In this document: positions 62,934 to 64,000 of the stretch, one piece after another
How the letters are laid out: each line of letters begins with the position of its first letter
Numbering within the stretch: position 1 is the stretch's first letter
From: an uncultured Eubacteriaceae bacterium
Lineage (GTDB): Bacteria; Bacillota; Clostridia; Lachnospirales; CAG-274
DNA: 64,000 bases
NCBI GenBank assembly: GCA_946497035.1
Contig: CAMMIW010000003.1
Location: 81,082-145,081 of the forward strand
Direction: 5' to 3'
The notes under the pieces: generated by a model
What the model was told of the DNA's origin: nothing
Database searches by the model: none
What the model saw: only the letters and a program-made list of their open reading frames with translations
Made by a program: the position numbers and the translations under genes

Positions 62934-63972
62934 CTTCTATTCCCTCCCTTAAAGTTTTTAGCTCTATTTTTCTAAGTAGTTCATAATCTAAAGGCTCTTG
63001 TTTATAATTTACAAATTTATTAGTGCCATGATTATAATTGTTATTACGATTAAACATTCTTTCTGAATTTTTTTGTTTTTCTTCATTTTTAGTTTTTACA
63101 TAATTTTCATAATCAATATCTAATTTTTTAATATCCTCTAAAGATTTAACATTTTTTTCATACCAATTTGTTAAAATAGAGTTTGCATAATCAAAGCTGG
63201 GATTACCTGTTTTTCTATTAGCTCTTATACAAGCCTCTTCTATTATATTTAAAGGCATTTTATATTCTAATAGCCATTTTTTCATAAAAGTTTCTTCTCG
63301 TTTATCTGGTGTTCTATTTCTTATCCCAAAAAAGCTCATTATTTTTTTAAAGTCATTGTTATATATTTTTAAATAGTTTTCTACCTTTTCCACACTATCA
63401 ATATTATTCTCGTACCAATCTATAGCTATTTTTTCTATATAATTAAGGTTATTTTTTCCATTTTCAATACAGTATGTAAATAAAACAGCTATCAACTCTA
63501 AAGACATACCATAATTTTCATATAAAGATATTAAAATATCTCTATCTTTGTAACTTAAAGTTTTAGCTAGTTTTTTTTCTGCTAATCTAAATAATTGTTG
63601 TATATTTTCTTGTTGGCTATAAAAAGTAACTTGTTCTTCTGAAAGAGATTTTTTTTCAATATTTATAATTTTATTTTGTTTAAAAATATCACTTTTATCT
63701 TCTTCATTTATGCTAAAAAATATAATTTCTACTTTGCCTTCTATTTGTTTGTATGATATAATATTTTCATATTGCCAATATTCTAAAGATTTAATTATAT
63801 CAGATGCCAAAATATTTAAATCTTTAGATATATTTTCTAAATATATATCTTCTTTGTTTATAGTTTTTTTTAATAAATATATATATACTATAACAAAGCT
63901 AGGGTTTGCTTTTATCATATACCTTTCTATAAAATTATTATATAAAGGTACAAAAGAAAAATAACTATTCAT
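62920..63972 (-). CDS. DnaD/DnaB-domain replication initiation protein
   Basis: A 350-residue protein with an N-terminal winged-helix-like part (SFVIVYIYLLKKTINKEDIYLENISKDLNILASDIIKSLEYWQYENII). Two DnaB_2/DnaD domains follow, at about 125-195 (KTLSYKDRDILISLYENYGMSLELIAVLFTYC) and about 210-275. The latter has KMPLNIIEEACIRANRKTGNPSFDYANSILTNWYEKNVKS, whose YxxxIL-x-x-W motif is the DNA-binding signature. It helps load the helicase together with the DnaI-like protein. Confidence 0.9.
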   Translation of the reverse strand: MNSYFSFVPLYNNFIERYMIKANPSFVIVYIYLLKKTINKEDIYLENISKDLNILASDIIKSLEYWQYENIISYKQIEGKVEIIFFSINEEDKSDIFKQNKIINIEKKSLSEEQVTFYSQQENIQQLFRLAEKKLAKTLSYKDRDILISLYENYGMSLELIAVLFTYCIENGKNNLNYIEKIAIDWYENNIDSVEKVENYLKIYNNDFKKIMSFFGIRNRTPDKREETFMKKWLLEYKMPLNIIEEACIRANRKTGNPSFDYANSILTNWYEKNVKSLEDIKKLDIDYENYVKTKNEEKQKNSERMFNRNNNYNHGTNKFVNYKQEPLDYELLRKIELKTLREGIEDDNF

Positions 63973-64000
63973 AATACAACCTCACAAAATAATAATAATA

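Overview
The window is chromosomal DNA, very AT-rich (I judge roughly three quarters A+T by eye), from an anaerobic, endospore-forming and probably motile low-GC Firmicute. Spore formation is shown by spoIVA, yabP, yabQ and a YlbJ-type gene. Anaerobic metabolism is shown by an [FeFe]-hydrogenase. Motility is suggested by FliB-, CheX- and YvyF-like proteins. Gene content and gene families point to Clostridia, most likely the Lachnospiraceae/Lachnospirales side, but I cannot name a genus.

Left end (1-7150): the packaging and head module of a PBSX/XkdK-type phage-like element, read leftward. It runs from regulator through Xpf-like factor, small and large terminase, portal, scaffold, capsid and connectors to the first 21 codons of a contractile-tail sheath. 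Two divergent Xre-type regulators form its right boundary. No integrase or replication gene lies between the regulators and the terminase. The tail genes lie outside the window.

7224-16000: spoIVA with a recognisable sigma-E promoter, proBA, an Mrp-type Fe-S ATPase, an MBOAT/SGNH O-acylation pair, a cold-shock gene with a long leader, and an aldo/keto reductase with a possible operator. 16095-24925: an isolated holin/M15-endolysin pair, plsC plus a CLC-F-like channel, a GH84 glycosidase gene broken by two lesions, the hydrogenase gene, then yabP-yabQ-divIC and a HEQEH-motif protein. In front of yabP a hairpin overlaps a sigma-E-like promoter and buries the ribosome binding site.

25108-37276: a 1088-residue protein, two exported or membrane-anchored proteins of unknown role, rlmD, and an iscR-iscS-iscU-mnmA sulfur-transfer operon. 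After these come an unannotated 56-codon membrane-anchored protein, a GNAT acetyltransferase and a hairpin-rich intergenic stretch. 37277-49284: a very large PAS-GGDEF-GGDEF-EAL sensor, then thyX, recR, ybaB and dnaX. Next come ylmH and the division cluster yggT, sepF, yggS and a HlyD-like gene.

49374-63972: ylbJ, an RluA-type synthase, rnhA, yvyF, a Cof hydrolase, prfB with its programmed frameshift, secA, trmL, cheX, fliB, a nudix gene, prsW, and a DnaI/DnaD-like replication pair. I see no rRNA, tRNA, CRISPR array or insertion sequence. Many gene ends carry long perfect hairpins that appear to work in both directions.
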